A stretch of DNA of 64,000 nucleotides from positions 186,001 through 250,000 of the forward strand of contig NZ_JAGPXT010000004.1 in assembly GCF_018070465.1 (NCBI RefSeq), read 5' to 3'. The stretch is from Micromonospora sp. C95. GTDB taxonomy: Bacteria; Actinomycetota; Actinomycetes; Mycobacteriales; Micromonosporaceae. Positions 46,797-57,100 of this stretch are shown here, one piece after another; positions within the stretch are counted from its first letter, which is position 1, and the number at the start of each line of letters is the position of its first letter. Under the pieces are notes generated by a model. It was given only the letters and a program-made list of their open reading frames with translations, did no database searches and was not told where the DNA came from. The position numbers and the translations under genes are program-made.

Positions 46797-47819
46797 TCAG
46801 CCGCCGTTGCTGGGGCGGTACGGGTGCTTGCGGTGGGTGGTGCCGGTGCCACCGAAACCGGCGGTCAGGTCCATCACCCGCCGACCCCACCGGGCCCGTG
46901 CCTGCACGGCGGGGTGGGTGGCGCCGAAGTCGTCCGCGCCGGCCTGCCCGTCGGCGAAGAGGGCGTACGTCACAAGCGGGGCACCGGCGGTGTCGAAGAT
47001 CACTCCGGCTTCGTGTCGCGCGTCGACGAACCAGCCGGCCTTGGTGGCGACGCGGGCCCGTTCGGCGGAGGACATCTCGCGGCGTACCCCGTCGGTGAAC
47101 GCCACCGGCGAACGCAGCAGTCGCAGCACCCGATCGGTCGAGGCGGGGGAGAGCAACGTGCCGGCGACCAGCGCACGCAGCAGGTCGTGGGTCTCCCGCG
47201 GCGTGCTGGTGCCCAGGAAGAAGCGGTTCGGGTTGGCCACCGGCTGCACCTGCGTGTTCGGAAAGCCCTTCGCGACCAGGATCTGGTTGATCTCGGCGGC
47301 CGGGCAGACCAGCCCGCAGAGCCGTACCGCGGTGTCGTCGGAGACGGTCAGCAGGTTCGCCAGCACGTGGCCGACGGTCACCAGGCTGGGGTAGGCACCG
47401 TCCAGGCTGAAGATGCCGTCCCCGCCGGTCACCACGATCGCCTCGGTCACCTCCACCTGGTGGTCGAGGGTGAGCAGGCCCCGGTCGACCTTGTCCAGCA
47501 CCGCGACCGCCACGGCGATCTTGTTGACGCTGTACGCCTCGATCCGCAGGTCCGCCGACTCGTCCACGGCGACCAGCGGCCCGTCCGGACCGGCCAGGCT
47601 GACGTACGCCTGCCAGTTGCCGCCGGCCCGGCTGCTCACCCGTTGGAAGGCCGCGGCGATGCGGGCGGCGAGCCGTTCGCGGTCCCTGCCCGGCTCGTCA
47701 GCCGTGCCCGCCTGCTCGGTCGGGTCAGCGGCGGCGGGCATCGCGGTGCCGAACACGGCGCCGGCCGTCGCCACGGTGCCCAGGCCGAGCGCGGTCCTGC
47801 GGTCCATCCGAATGGTCAC
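46797..47819 (-). CDS. Class A beta-lactamase-like serine hydrolase, exported
   Basis: A 340-aa serine hydrolase of the class A beta-lactamase/penicillin-binding fold. A twin-arginine-like leader (MDRRTALGLGTVATAGAVFGTAMPAAA) predicts Tat export. The catalytic S-x-x-K is S97-V-N-K100. The usual SDN reads S160-D-D162, and KTG reads K260-A-G262. Such changes are common in non-lactamase serine hydrolases, so antibiotic resistance should not be assumed. GTG 47819 is preferred (GGGAG six bases upstream) over ATG 47807. It lies downstream of the alcohol dehydrogenase gene, and a perfect palindrome (47842-47860) sits just before its start. Confidence 0.82.
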   Translation of the reverse strand: MTIRMDRRTALGLGTVATAGAVFGTAMPAAADPTEQAGTADEPGRDRERLAARIAAAFQRVSSRAGGNWQAYVSLAGPDGPLVAVDESADLRIEAYSVNKIAVAVAVLDKVDRGLLTLDHQVEVTEAIVVTGGDGIFSLDGAYPSLVTVGHVLANLLTVSDDTAVRLCGLVCPAAEINQILVAKGFPNTQVQPVANPNRFFLGTSTPRETHDLLRALVAGTLLSPASTDRVLRLLRSPVAFTDGVRREMSSAERARVATKAGWFVDARHEAGVIFDTAGAPLVTYALFADGQAGADDFGATHPAVQARARWGRRVMDLTAGFGGTGTTHRKHPYRPSNGG

Positions 47820-47841
47820 TCTTCTCTCCCGTCGGTGCCCT

Positions 47842-47860
47842 GGTGTGTCCAGGACACACC
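47842..47860. promoter_or_regulatory. Perfect 19-bp palindrome before the serine hydrolase start
   Basis: GGTGTGTCC-A-GGACACACC is fully symmetric about one base. It lies 23 bp upstream of GTG 47819 and 41 bp downstream of the alcohol dehydrogenase stop (47901). It is the kind of site a dimeric repressor would bind, but can also form a hairpin; the regulator is not identified. Confidence 0.55.
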
Positions 47861-47900
47861 CTAGGCCGAGGGATCGACGTAGGTGACCCCGTCGATGGGC

Positions 47901-49082
47901 TCACGGGGCGAGAACGACCTTCACGCAGCCGTCCTGCTTCTTCTGGAACATCTCGTACGCCTGCGGCGCCTGCTCCAACGGCAGTCGGTGGGTACGCAGG
48001 TCGGCCACGCCGAGCGGGTCGTCGTCGGTGAGCAGCGGGATGATCTCGTCGGTCCAGCGCCGCACGTGGCACTGGCCCATCCGCACCTGGATGCCCCGGT
48101 CGAACATCTCCATCAGCGGCAACGGGTCGACCTCGCCGCCGTACACCCCGGAGATGGAGACGGTGCCGCCGCGCCGCACGGCCTTGAGCGCGGCCTTGAG
48201 CGCGACCAGCCGGTCGATCCCGATCTTGTCGATCATCGGCTGGGCGAGCTTGTCCGGCAGCAGCCCGGCGGCGGCCTGGCCGAGCTTGCCCAGCGGCGCG
48301 CCGTGCGACTCCATCCCGACCGCGTCGATCACGGCGTCCGGCCCACGCCCGTCCACCAGGTCGATCAACGTGCCGGGCACGTCGTCGAGCTGGGAGATGT
48401 CGAGCACCTCCACGCCGTGCCGGCGGGCCATCGCCAGCCGCTCCGGTACCACGTCGAGGCCGATCACCCGGTCCGCGCCGAGGTGGCGGCCGATCCGGGC
48501 ACAGAACTGCCCGACCGGCCCCAGCCCGAAGACCGCCAGGGTGCCGCCGGGCGGGGTGTCGGCGTACCTCACCGCCTGCCAGGCGGTCGGCAGGATGTCG
48601 GAGAGGTAGAGCCACCGCTCGTCCGGTCCGTCGTCGGGCACCTTGATCGGGCCGAACTCGGCGAACGGAACCCGGAGGAACTGGGCCTGCCCGCCGGGCA
48701 CCGCGCCGTAGAGGGAGGTGTAGCCGAACAGTGCGGCGCCCTTGCCCTCGGCGGTGACCTGCGTGGTCTCGCACTGGGCGTAGAGCTGTCGCTGGCACAT
48801 CCAGCAGGACCCGCAGGCGATGTTGAACGGCACCACCACCCGGTCGCCGGGCTTGAGCCGGGTCACCCCGGACCCGACCTCCTCGACGATGCCCATCGGC
48901 TCGTGGCCGAGGATGTCACCCGGCTTGAGGTAGGGCCCCAGTACTTCGTACAGGTGCAGGTCGGAGCCGCAGATGGCGGTGGAGGTGATCCGTACGATCG
49001 CGTCGGTCGGATCCTCGATCCTCGGGTCGGGCACCTCCTCCACCCGCACGTCCCGCTTCCCCTGCCAGGTCAATGCCCGCAT
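47901..49082 (-). CDS. Zinc-dependent alcohol dehydrogenase, formaldehyde-dehydrogenase-like
   Basis: A 393-aa MDR-family enzyme. The zinc site shows AICGSDLHLYE, GDILGHEPMGIVEEVG and CGSCWMCQRQLYAQC, where four cysteines bind the structural zinc. The Rossmann loop is VFGLGPVGQFCARIG near residue 190. The HLYEVLGPYLKPGDILGHE N-terminal part and the insert with LDISQLDDVPGTLIDLVDGRGPDAVIDAVGMESHG resemble glutathione-independent formaldehyde dehydrogenases. It oxidises alcohols or aldehydes with NAD(P). The start is ATG 49082; no strong RBS is visible. The 543-bp region upstream holds no certain gene. Confidence 0.88.
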   Translation of the reverse strand: MRALTWQGKRDVRVEEVPDPRIEDPTDAIVRITSTAICGSDLHLYEVLGPYLKPGDILGHEPMGIVEEVGSGVTRLKPGDRVVVPFNIACGSCWMCQRQLYAQCETTQVTAEGKGAALFGYTSLYGAVPGGQAQFLRVPFAEFGPIKVPDDGPDERWLYLSDILPTAWQAVRYADTPPGGTLAVFGLGPVGQFCARIGRHLGADRVIGLDVVPERLAMARRHGVEVLDISQLDDVPGTLIDLVDGRGPDAVIDAVGMESHGAPLGKLGQAAAGLLPDKLAQPMIDKIGIDRLVALKAALKAVRRGGTVSISGVYGGEVDPLPLMEMFDRGIQVRMGQCHVRRWTDEIIPLLTDDDPLGVADLRTHRLPLEQAPQAYEMFQKKQDGCVKVVLAP

Positions 49083-49625
49083 GCCGCCCCCTAGTCGCCG
49101 CCTTTCCTAGCTGAACTGCTACCCGTCACGGACCTGTTGAATCGGCAGCGCCGCCGTCTCCTGGGTTGCGGTAGGCCGGGTGGTGAGGCCCGGAGCGAGG
49201 GTGGTTCGGCGGAGTGAGGGTGGCCTGGTGGAGCAGGGGCACCTCGGCGGAGGGATGGGGTGGTGGATCCTGTCGAGCTGAGGGCGTGGCTGGATCGCGG
49301 GCGAGCGCTGACGGCGCTGTGCGAATAGCTGCGATAGCGCAGACGGATCAGCTCGACAGGCAGCGCAGAGAAGTATCCCGGGGGTGCCGGACGAGTCGGC
49401 CGACCCTGCCCCGGCCCGGACGAGGAGATCCGGTGTCGGCCCCAGCGGACGTGGCTGGCGGGCGGAAAGTGGCGGCTTGGGTGGTGCGAGGGCGGGTCGC
49501 GGGCGTACCCGAAACGCGGATCGCATGGCGCGGACCGGCGGCGGAGCGGGAAGCGGGCCTGGAACGGAGACGGCCGCCGTACCGGAGATCGGTACGGCGG
49601 CCGTCCGTGGGTCGGTCGCGGCGGG
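49083..49625. other. 543-bp intergenic region between the alcohol dehydrogenase and sdhB
   Basis: Open frames here (for example 49119-49526, minus) have proline/arginine-rich, non-conserved translation and no RBS, and I reject them. The region holds two inverted repeats: CCTGTCGAGCTGA (49269-49281) with TCAGCTCGACAGG (49348-49360), 66 nt apart; and a strong hairpin next to sdhB (49569-49605). The interior of the first contains AGCGC-rich short symmetries. The promoter of the alcohol dehydrogenase gene is presumably on the left side. Confidence 0.6.
49569..49605. terminator. sdhCAB terminator hairpin
   Basis: GACGGCCGCCGTACCG (49569-49584) pairs perfectly with CGGTACGGCGGCCGTC (49590-49605), a 16-bp stem with a 5-nt loop, 20 bp past the sdhB stop. 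It marks the end of the leftward sdhCAB transcript. Confidence 0.85.
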
Positions 49626-50387
49626 TCAGGTGCCGGGGGTGTCGGCGTGGCGGGTGGTGGCGGCCAGGTAGTCGCGGTTGAGGCGGCCGATGGTGGTCAG
49701 CGGGATGCCCTTCGGGCAGACCGCGGTGCACTCGCCGGCGTTGGTGCAGCCGCCGAAGCCGGCCTCGTCGTGCGCGTCGACCATGCCGATCACCCGGGTG
49801 TAGCGCTCCGGCTGGCCCTGGGGGAGCAGCGAGAGCTGGGTGACCTTGGCGGCGGTGAAGAGCATGCCGGAGCCGTTCGGGCAGGCGGCCACGCAGGCGC
49901 CGCAGCCGATGCAGGCGGCGGACTCGAAGGCGGCGTCCGCGTCGGCCTTCGCCACCGGCACCGAGTGCGCCTCCGGCGCGCTGCCGGTGGGCGCGGTGAC
50001 GTACCCGCCGGCGGCGATGATCGTGTCGAAGGCGTTGCGGTTGACCACCAGGTCCTTGATGACCGGGAAGGCGCGGGCCCGCCACGGCTCGATGTCGATG
50101 GTGTCGCCGTCGGAGAACTGCCGCATGTGCAGCTGGCAGGCGGTGGTGCCGCGCTGCGGCCCGTGCGCGTCCCCGTTGATCATGAGGCCGCACATGCCGC
50201 AGATGCCCTCGCGGCAGTCGTGGTCGAAGGCGACCGGCTCCTCGCCGGCCAGGATGAGCCGCTCGTTGAGCACGTCGAGCATCTCCAGGAACGACATGTC
50301 CGGGGAGACGTCGTCGACCTGGTACTTCACCATCCGACCCTTGTCCTGGGGGCCGGACTGGCGCCAGATGCGCAGGGTCAGGTTCAC
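49626..50387 (-). CDS. sdhB: Succinate dehydrogenase/fumarate reductase iron-sulfur subunit
   Basis: SdhB (253 aa) carries electrons from the flavoprotein to the membrane anchor. The N-terminal domain has [15 protein letters not shown] with a later Cys for the [2Fe-2S] cluster. The C-terminal domain has [14 protein letters not shown] and [17 protein letters not shown], for the [4Fe-4S] and [3Fe-4S] clusters. The [26 protein letters not shown] region is typical. Its GTG overlaps the sdhA stop (GTGA), so it is translated after sdhA. Last gene of the sdhCAB operon, ending at the hairpin 49569-49605. Confidence 0.96.
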   Translation of the reverse strand: MNLTLRIWRQSGPQDKGRMVKYQVDDVSPDMSFLEMLDVLNERLILAGEEPVAFDHDCREGICGMCGLMINGDAHGPQRGTTACQLHMRQFSDGDTIDIEPWRARAFPVIKDLVVNRNAFDTIIAAGGYVTAPTGSAPEAHSVPVAKADADAAFESAACIGCGACVAACPNGSGMLFTAAKVTQLSLLPQGQPERYTRVIGMVDAHDEAGFGGCTNAGECTAVCPKGIPLTTIGRLNRDYLAATTRHADTPGT

Positions 50388-52321
50388 TTGTAGCTCCGCT
50401 GCGTGGGGTGGACGTATTCGAAGTTCAGGTCTTCCTTGTGCAGCACCGAGGGCTCACCCGTGGCGGTGAACTCCCAGGCCGCGACGTACGCGAACCGGTC
50501 GTCGTCGCGCTGCGCCTCGCCCTCCGGGGTCTGGTGCTCGGCCCGGAAGTGGCCGCCGCAGGACTCCTCGCGGTGCAGGGCGTCGATGCACATCAGCTCG
50601 GCCAGCTCGAAGAAGTCGGCGACCCGGCCGGCCTTCTCCAGCGACTGGTTCAGCCCCTCGCCGTTGCCCGGCACCCGGACCCGCTGCCAGAACTGGTCCC
50701 GCAGGGCGCGGATCTCGTCGATGGCCTTGCGCAGCCCGGCCTCGGAGCGCTCCATGCCGCAGTGCTCCCACATGATCTGGCCCAGCTCGCGGTGGAACGA
50801 GTCCACCGTGCGGTCACCGTCGACCGCCAGCAGCCGCTGGATGCGGTCCTCCACGTCGCGACGCGCCTCGACGGCCGCCGGGTGGGTCGCGTCGACCTTC
50901 TCCAACGGGCCGGCGGCGAGGTAGTTGGCGACCGTGTTGGGCAGCACGAAGTACCCGTCGGCCAGTCCCTGCATCAGCGCCGAGGCGCCGAGCCGGTTCG
51001 CGCCGTGGTCGGAGAAGTTCGCCTCACCGATGACGAACAGGCCAGGGATCGTCGACTGGAGGTCGTAGTCGACCCAGAGGCCACCCATCGTGTAGTGCAC
51101 GGCGGGGTAGATCCGCATCGGCACCTCGTACGGGTCCTCGCCGGTGATCCGCTCGTACATCTCGAAGAGGTTGCCGTACTTGGCCTCGATGGCCTTGCGG
51201 CCCAGCCGGCCAATGGCGTCGGCGAAGTCGAGGTAGACCCCCAGCTTCGTCGGACCCACGCCCCGGCCCTCGTCGCAGACGTTCTTCGCGGCCCGGGAGG
51301 CGATGTCGCGGGGCACCAGGTTGCCGAAGGACGGGTAGATGCGCTCCAGGTAGTAGTCGCGCTCGTCCTCGGCGATGTCGCGGGGGGCCCGATCGTCGTC
51401 CTTGGCCTTCGGCACCCAGACCCGGCCGTCGTTGCGTAGCGACTCGCTCATCAGGGTCAGCTTCGACTGGTGGTCGCCGGAGACCGGGATGCAGGTCGGG
51501 TGGATCTGGGTGTAGCAGGGGTTGGCGAAGTACGCGCCCTTGCGGTGCGCCCGCCAGGTGGCCGTGACGTTGCAGCCCTTGGCGTTCGTGGAGAGGTAGA
51601 AGACGTTGCCGTAGCCGCCGGAGGCGAGCACCACGGCGTCGGCGAACTCGGTGGTGATCTCGCCGGTGACCATGTCCCGGACCACGATGCCCCGGGCCTT
51701 GCCGTCGACGACGATCAGCTCCAGCATCTCGTGCCGGGCGTTCATCTCCACGTTGCCCAGGCCGATCTGCCGCTCCAACGCCTGGTACGCGCCGAGCAGC
51801 AACTGCTGGCCCGTCTGGCCCCGGGCGTAGAAGGTGCGCTGGACCTGCGCGCCGCCGAACGAACGGGTGTCGAGCAGGCCGCCGTACTCGCGGGCGAACG
51901 GCACACCCTGGGCCACGCACTGGTCGATGATGTTGACCGAGACCTCGGCCAGCCGGTGCACGTTCGACTCGCGGGAGCGGAAGTCACCGCCCTTGACGGT
52001 GTCGTAGAAGAGCCGGTGCACCGAGTCGCCGTCGTTGCGGTAGTTCTTGGCGGCGTTGATGCCGCCCTGCGCGGCTATCGAGTGCGCCCGGCGGGGGCTG
52101 TCCTGGTAGCAGTACGACCTGACCCGGTAGCCCTGCTCGGCGAGCGTGGCGGCGGCGGAGCCACCGGCCAGGCCGGTGCCGACCACGATCACGGTCATCT
52201 TGCGGCGGTTGGCCGGGTTGACCAGCTTGGCCTCGAAGCGGCGGCGTTCCCAGCGGGTCTCGATCGGCCCGTCGGGGGCCCTGGTGTCGGCGATCGGGTC
52301 GCCCTCGGTGAACAGATCCAT
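50384..52321 (-). CDS. sdhA: Succinate dehydrogenase/fumarate reductase flavoprotein subunit
   Basis: SdhA (645 aa) oxidises succinate to fumarate and passes electrons to Sdh[25 protein letters not shown] is the FAD-binding dinucleotide fold, and [20 protein letters not shown] contains the histidine that usually binds FAD covalently. [15 protein letters not shown] and [21 protein letters not shown] are substrate and flavin site segments. The arrangement with a single SdhC subunit matches the B-type enzyme. ATG 52321 is the start, 3 bp from the stop of sdhC. It is the largest protein of the operon. Confidence 0.97.
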   Translation of the reverse strand: MDLFTEGDPIADTRAPDGPIETRWERRRFEAKLVNPANRRKMTVIVVGTGLAGGSAAATLAEQGYRVRSYCYQDSPRRAHSIAAQGGINAAKNYRNDGDSVHRLFYDTVKGGDFRSRESNVHRLAEVSVNIIDQCVAQGVPFAREYGGLLDTRSFGGAQVQRTFYARGQTGQQLLLGAYQALERQIGLGNVEMNARHEMLELIVVDGKARGIVVRDMVTGEITTEFADAVVLASGGYGNVFYLSTNAKGCNVTATWRAHRKGAYFANPCYTQIHPTCIPVSGDHQSKLTLMSESLRNDGRVWVPKAKDDDRAPRDIAEDERDYYLERIYPSFGNLVPRDIASRAAKNVCDEGRGVGPTKLGVYLDFADAIGRLGRKAIEAKYGNLFEMYERITGEDPYEVPMRIYPAVHYTMGGLWVDYDLQSTIPGLFVIGEANFSDHGANRLGASALMQGLADGYFVLPNTVANYLAAGPLEKVDATHPAAVEARRDVEDRIQRLLAVDGDRTVDSFHRELGQIMWEHCGMERSEAGLRKAIDEIRALRDQFWQRVRVPGNGEGLNQSLEKAGRVADFFELAELMCIDALHREESCGGHFRAEHQTPEGEAQRDDDRFAYVAAWEFTATGEPSVLHKEDLNFEYVHPTQRSYK

Positions 52322-52323
52322 GG

Positions 52324-53016
52324 TCAGGACACCAATCCGGTGAGTACGGCGAACGGGACCACGAGGTAGCCGGCGCAGAGCACGACGGCGAAGACCAGCG
52401 CCACCGCACGGGCCCGCTGCTCGCCGCGCGGGGTCTGCTGGCCCAGGCTGCGCAGTGCGCTGAACACGCCGTGCCGCAGGTGGAAGCCGAGCGCGACGAT
52501 CGCCAGGGTGTAGAAGGCGGTGACGTACCAGCGCTCCGGCGCGAAGTCGGCGACCACGTTGGCGTACGGCCGGGACGGGTCGCCGACCGGGTTCAGCGTG
52601 CCGGTGGTGAGGTCGAGGATGTGGTAGATCACGAAGAGCAGGATGATCACGCCGCCCCAGCGCATGGTGCGGGCCGCGTAACTGCCGCGGACCTTCTTGC
52701 GGTGGGCGTAGCGCACCGGGCGGGCGGCGCGGGCGCGCAACGCCAGCACCGTGGCGGCCCAGATGTGCAGCAGCACCGCCGCCAGCAGGCCGACCCGCTG
52801 GATCCACAGGAACCCGGCGCTGGGCAGCAGCGGGACGCCGATCTCGCGCAGCCAGTGCGCGTAGTGGTCGAACGAGGTCGCGCCCGAGAAGATTTTCAGG
52901 TTGCCCAGCATGTGGGCGATGAGGAACAGCACCAGCAGGATGCCCGTCACCGCCATGACGGCCTTGAGGCCGACATTGGATCGGATGGGCGACCGGGTTC
53001 TCGTCGTGACTACCAC
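52324..53016 (-). CDS. sdhC: Succinate dehydrogenase cytochrome b subunit
   Basis: SdhC (230 aa) is the membrane anchor with five transmembrane helices. [25 protein letters not shown] is the first, with the conserved H-x-x-G-N haem-ligand region. [68 protein letters not shown] and the last C-terminal helix follow; three further histidines fit a di-haem B-type enzyme. It hands electrons to menaquinone. I choose GTG 53016 ([16 protein letters not shown]); ATG 53058 would add 14 residues (MHWTTDG). First gene of sdhCAB, divergent from the LysR gene with 77 bp between. Confidence 0.92.
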   Translation of the reverse strand: MVVTTRTRSPIRSNVGLKAVMAVTGILLVLFLIAHMLGNLKIFSGATSFDHYAHWLREIGVPLLPSAGFLWIQRVGLLAAVLLHIWAATVLALRARAARPVRYAHRKKVRGSYAARTMRWGGVIILLFVIYHILDLTTGTLNPVGDPSRPYANVVADFAPERWYVTAFYTLAIVALGFHLRHGVFSALRSLGQQTPRGEQRARAVALVFAVVLCAGYLVVPFAVLTGLVS

Positions 53017-53073
53017 TCGACCGACGCTAGGAGGACTTCCATCAGTCGTCCAATGCATCGACACCCTAGTCTT

Positions 53074-53090
53074 GATAGCCATAAGCTATC
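53074..53090. promoter_or_regulatory. LysR-type box (T-N11-A) before the divergent regulator
   Basis: GATAGC-CATAA-GCTATC (53074-53090) is a perfect inverted repeat with the T-N11-A arrangement of LysR-type binding sites, T at 53076 and A at 53088. It ends 3 bp before the LysR start (53094) and lies 58 bp before the sdhC start. It could serve both autoregulation and control of sdhCAB. Confidence 0.7.
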
Positions 53091-53093
53091 TAG

Positions 53094-54026
53094 ATGCAGC
53101 TCCATCAGCTGAGGTACTTCGTCGCGGTGGCCGAAGTACGACATTTCACCCAGGCGGCCGACATCGTGGGCATCACCCAGCCCTCGTTGAGTAAGCAAAT
53201 TCACGCCCTGGAGGACACCCTCGGCGCACCCCTGTTCGAGCGGGTAAGGGGCAACATAACTCTCACCGCGGCGGGCGAGGTGCTGCTGCCGTTGGCCAAG
53301 CGGATCCTTGCCGACGTCGAGACCGCCACCCGGGAGGTGCAGGAACTTGTCGGCCTGCGGCGCGGCCGGGTACGCCTCGGCGCCACCCCCAGCCTCGCCA
53401 CCTCGCTCGCCCCGCCGGTGCTGCGCCGGTTCCGCGACGCCCACCCCACCGTCGACCTACGGATGGAGGAGGGCGGCTCGCAGGACCTGGTCCGTGACCT
53501 GCTCCGGGGCGACCTCGACCTAGCGCTGATCATCATGCCCGCCCAGGGCGCCGACCCCGGGCTGCGGGCCGACCCGATCCTCACCGAGAGCCTGGTGGTC
53601 GCCTCGGTCGACCCGGTGCCCACCGCCACGCCCGGTGCCGACCTGCGCATCACCGACCTGCGCGACCAGCCGATGGTGATGTTCCGCGAGGGCTACGACC
53701 TGCGCGACGCCACCCTCCAGGCGTGCCGGGACGCCGGTTTCGACCCGACCCTGTCGGTGGACGGCGGGGAGATGGACGCGGTGCTCAGCTTCGTCGAGGC
53801 CGGGCTGGGCATCGCCGTGGTACCCGGCATGGTGGTGGCCCGCCGAACCGGCATCCGGGTCACCCGGCTAGCCCCACCCGGCGTACGCCGCACCATCGCC
53901 GTGGCCCGCCGCCGCGACGCCGTGCCCACCCACGCCGGCCGCGAACTACGCCGCATCCTGCTCGACTACGTCCACACCGCCACCGCCACCGCCCAACTCC
54001 CACCCGGCGTCGAACCCCTGCCCTAA
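53094..54026 (+). CDS. LysR-family transcriptional regulator beside sdhCAB
   Basis: A 310-aa LysR regulator. The N-terminal winged helix-turn-helix reads MQLHQLRYFVAVAEVRHFTQAADIVGITQPSLSKQIHALEDTLGAPLFERV, typical of the family. The C-terminal effector domain begins RVRLGATPSLATSLAPPVLRRFRDAHPTVDLRM near residue 95 and includes DLVRDLLRGDLDLALIIM. Such proteins commonly regulate the divergent gene, so sdhCAB is the probable target and the palindrome 53074-53090 a probable site. The coinducer is unknown. It ends with a Pro-rich tail, 10 bp before the type B palindrome. Confidence 0.93.
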   Translation: MQLHQLRYFVAVAEVRHFTQAADIVGITQPSLSKQIHALEDTLGAPLFERVRGNITLTAAGEVLLPLAKRILADVETATREVQELVGLRRGRVRLGATPSLATSLAPPVLRRFRDAHPTVDLRMEEGGSQDLVRDLLRGDLDLALIIMPAQGADPGLRADPILTESLVVASVDPVPTATPGADLRITDLRDQPMVMFREGYDLRDATLQACRDAGFDPTLSVDGGEMDAVLSFVEAGLGIAVVPGMVVARRTGIRVTRLAPPGVRRTIAVARRRDAVPTHAGRELRRILLDYVHTATATAQLPPGVEPLP

Positions 54027-54036
54027 CCCCTGCTCG

Positions 54037-54108
54037 GCGATCTTGCACTTTTCGTCGGGGCAAAGCATGTCAAAAGGGATTAATTGGCGACCAAAACTGC
54101 AAGATCGC
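54037..54108. repeat. Intergenic palindrome, type B
   Basis: GCGATCTTGCACTTTT (54037-54052) pairs with 54093-54108 over 16 bp with one mismatch. The 40-nt loop is unusually A+T rich for this genome (AAAGCATGTC, AAAAGGGATTAATTGG). It lies between convergent LysR and HrpA genes. It shares the CGATCTTG outer end with the hairpin at 6151-6201. Confidence 0.75.
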
Positions 54109-54146
54109 GGGGGCGGGCGGGGCCGAGGGGCAGGCGGGGCGGGGTG

Positions 54147-57100
54147 TCAGAGGGTTTCGGCGGTGTCCATGGCGCGGTAGATGCGTTGTTCGGAGACGGG
54201 GTGGGGGGTGCCGAGGGCTTGGGCGAAGATGCTTACCCGTAGTTCCTCGATCATCCAGCGGATCTGGCGGACCTGCTCCGACGAGCGTCGGGCCGGGGGT
54301 AGCGCGGCCAGTAGGTCGTCGTACTCGCGTTGCACCACCGTGACGCGGTCCTGCTGCTGTTTGTCCCGCGCGGGGTTGCCGGGCAGCCGGTCCAGTCGAC
54401 GCTCGATCGCGGTCAGGTAGCGCAGCAGGTCGGGCAGCCGCGCGTACCCGGCCTCGGTGATGAAGCCGGCGTGCACGAGGCCGGTGAGCTGGTTGCGGAT
54501 GTCGGCCAGGGCGGCCACCACGGCCAGGTTCCTGGTCGCGCCCAGGCGCTGCTGCACCGCGTACGCGCTGGCGAGCACCGCCCGGACCCGGTCCATCACC
54601 GCCAGCACCGTGTCCACCAACTCGGCCCGGACCCGCTCGCGCAACGCGACGAAACCCGCCTCGTCCCAGGCCGGCCCGCCCGCGTCGGCGATCAGCTTGT
54701 CGATCGCCGCGCCGGCCGCGTCCTCGATCAACGCCTGCACCCCGCCGTGCGGGTTGCGGGACAACGCCAGCTTCGCCTCGTTGGTCAACCGACCCTGAAG
54801 GAACTTCGCCGGGGACGGCACGGTCAGCCGCAGCAGCCGACGGGTGCCGGCCCAGTGCGCGGCCTCCTGCTCGCCCGGTGAGTCGAACACCTTCACGCCG
54901 ACGGTGGCGCCCTCGTCCACGAGCGCCGGATAGGCGGTCACCGCGTACCCGGCCCGTACCTGCTCGATGGTGCGCGGCAGCGTACCGATCACCCAGCCGG
55001 TCAGCCCGGTCCGGGCCACCTCCGGCGCGGCGGCGGCCACCACCTGGCGTACCTCCGCCTTGAGTTGGCGTTGCAGGGCCGGCAGGTCCTTGCCCTCGGC
55101 GACCGGTTTGTCGTCGTCGCCGAGCACCCGGAAGGTGACCCGCAGGTGCGGCGGCAGCCTGCCCAGGTCCCAGGCGTCCCTCGGCACGGTCACCCCGGTC
55201 ATCCGCCGCAGCTGTCGGGTCAGCGCGTCCAGCAGCGGCTCCTCGCCGGGGGTGATCGCGGCCAGCGCGGCGCGGGCGTAGTCGGGCACCGGCACGAAGT
55301 TGCGCCGTACCGGCTTCGGCAGCGACCGGATCAGCGCCACGACGAGTTCCTCACGCAGCCCCGGCACCTGCCAGTCGAAGCTCTCGGCGGGCACCTGGTT
55401 GAGCAACGGCAGCGGGATGTCCACCGTCACGCCGTCGGTCGCCGTACCCGGGTCGAACGTGTACGTCAGCGGCAGCGCCACTCCCTCGGCCCGCCACTCG
55501 TCGGGGTAGTCGGCCTCGTCCAGCCCGCCCCGACCCGCGTTGACAAGCAGCTCCCGGGTGAAGGTGAGCAGGTCCGGCCGCTCCCGGCGGGTCGTCTTCC
55601 ACCAGCTGTCGAAGTGCCGCCCGGAGACCACGTCGGCCGGGATCCGCTCGTCGTAGAACTGGAAGATCGTCTCGTCGTCGACCAGGATGTCGCGCCGTCG
55701 GGCCCGGTTCTCCAACTCCTCGATCTCGGTCAGCAGCCGCTGGTTGTCCCGCCAGAACTGGTGGTGGGTGGACCAGTCGCCCTCGACCAGCGCGTGCCGG
55801 ATGAACAGTTCCCGGCTCAACGTCGGGTCGATCCGACCGAAGTTCACCTTCCGGGAGGTGACCAGCGGGACGCCGAAGAGGGTGACCTTCTCGTACGCCA
55901 TCACCGCCGCCTGCTTCTTCTCCCAGTGCGGCTCGCTGTAGCTGCGCTTGACCAGGTGCTGGGCGAGCGGCTCGACCCACTCCGGCTCGATCCGCCCGTT
56001 CACCCGCCCCCAGAGCCGGGAGGTCTCCACCAGCTCGGCGGCCATCACCCAGCGGGGCGGCTTGCGGAACAGCGCCGAGCCCGGGAACAGGGCGAACTTC
56101 GCCCCACGCGCGCCCAGGTACTCGTGCTTCTGGGCGTCCTTGAGGCCGACGTGCGACAGCAGGCCGGGCAGCAGCGACTGGTGCACCTTCGGTGTGTCGA
56201 TCTCCTCCGGCAGGTCCGCCCCGCCCTGGCGTCGCCCACCGCCGTCGGGCGCGTCGTCCGCGCCGCCCCGCCGGCCCCGTCCCCGGTTCCTGTCGTCAGG
56301 GGTACGCAGCACCTGCCGCAACTGGCTGACGATGTCCTGCCACTCCCGGACCCGCAGGTAGTTGAGGTACTCGGCCCGACACATCCGGCGGAACGCGCTT
56401 GAGGAGAGCGCCCGCTGCTGTTCCCGCAGGTACCGCCACAGGTTGAGGTACGCGACGAAGTCGGACTCCTTGTCGGCGAACCGGGCGTGTGCCTGGTCGG
56501 CCTGGGCCTGCTTCTCCGCCGGCCGCTCACGCGGATCCTGGATCGACAGGGCCGCGGCGATCACCATCACCTCGGTGGCGCAGCCGTTGCGTTCGCCCTC
56601 CAGGACCATCCGGGCCAGCCGGGGGTCGACCGGCAACTGGGCCAGCCGCCGGCCGAGGGACGTGAGCCGTCGGGTCGGCTCGGTCTCGGTCGGGTCGATC
56701 GCGCCCAGCTCGTGCAGCAGGTTCACGCCGTCGGTGATGTTGCGGCGGTCCGGTGGGTCGATGAACGGGAAGGCGGCGATGTCGCCCAGCCCGATGGCTG
56801 TCATCTGGAGGATGACCGAGGCCAGGTTGGTCCGCAGGATCTCCGGGTCGGTGAACTCGGGACGGGAGCCGAAGTCCTGCTCGTCGTAGAGCCGGACGCA
56901 GATACCGTCCGAGGTACGCCCGCAGCGGCCCTTGCGCTGGTTGGCGCTGGCCTGGGAGATCGGTTCGATGGGCAGCCGCTGCACCTTCAGCCGCTGCGAG
57001 TAGCGGGAGATCCTGGCCGTGCCCGGATCGACCACGTACTTGATGCCGGGCACGGTCAGGGAGGTCTCCGCGACGTTCGTGGCCAGCACCACCCGGCGTC

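Noticed and set aside
46797..47819. Calling this gene a beta-lactamase resistance determinant
   Set aside because: The SDN and KTG motifs are altered to SDD and KAG, so resistance cannot be claimed from sequence.
49119..49526. A 135-aa leftward frame in the sdhB-alcohol dehydrogenase gap
   Set aside because: Pro/Arg/Leu-rich translation with no RBS, start or family features.
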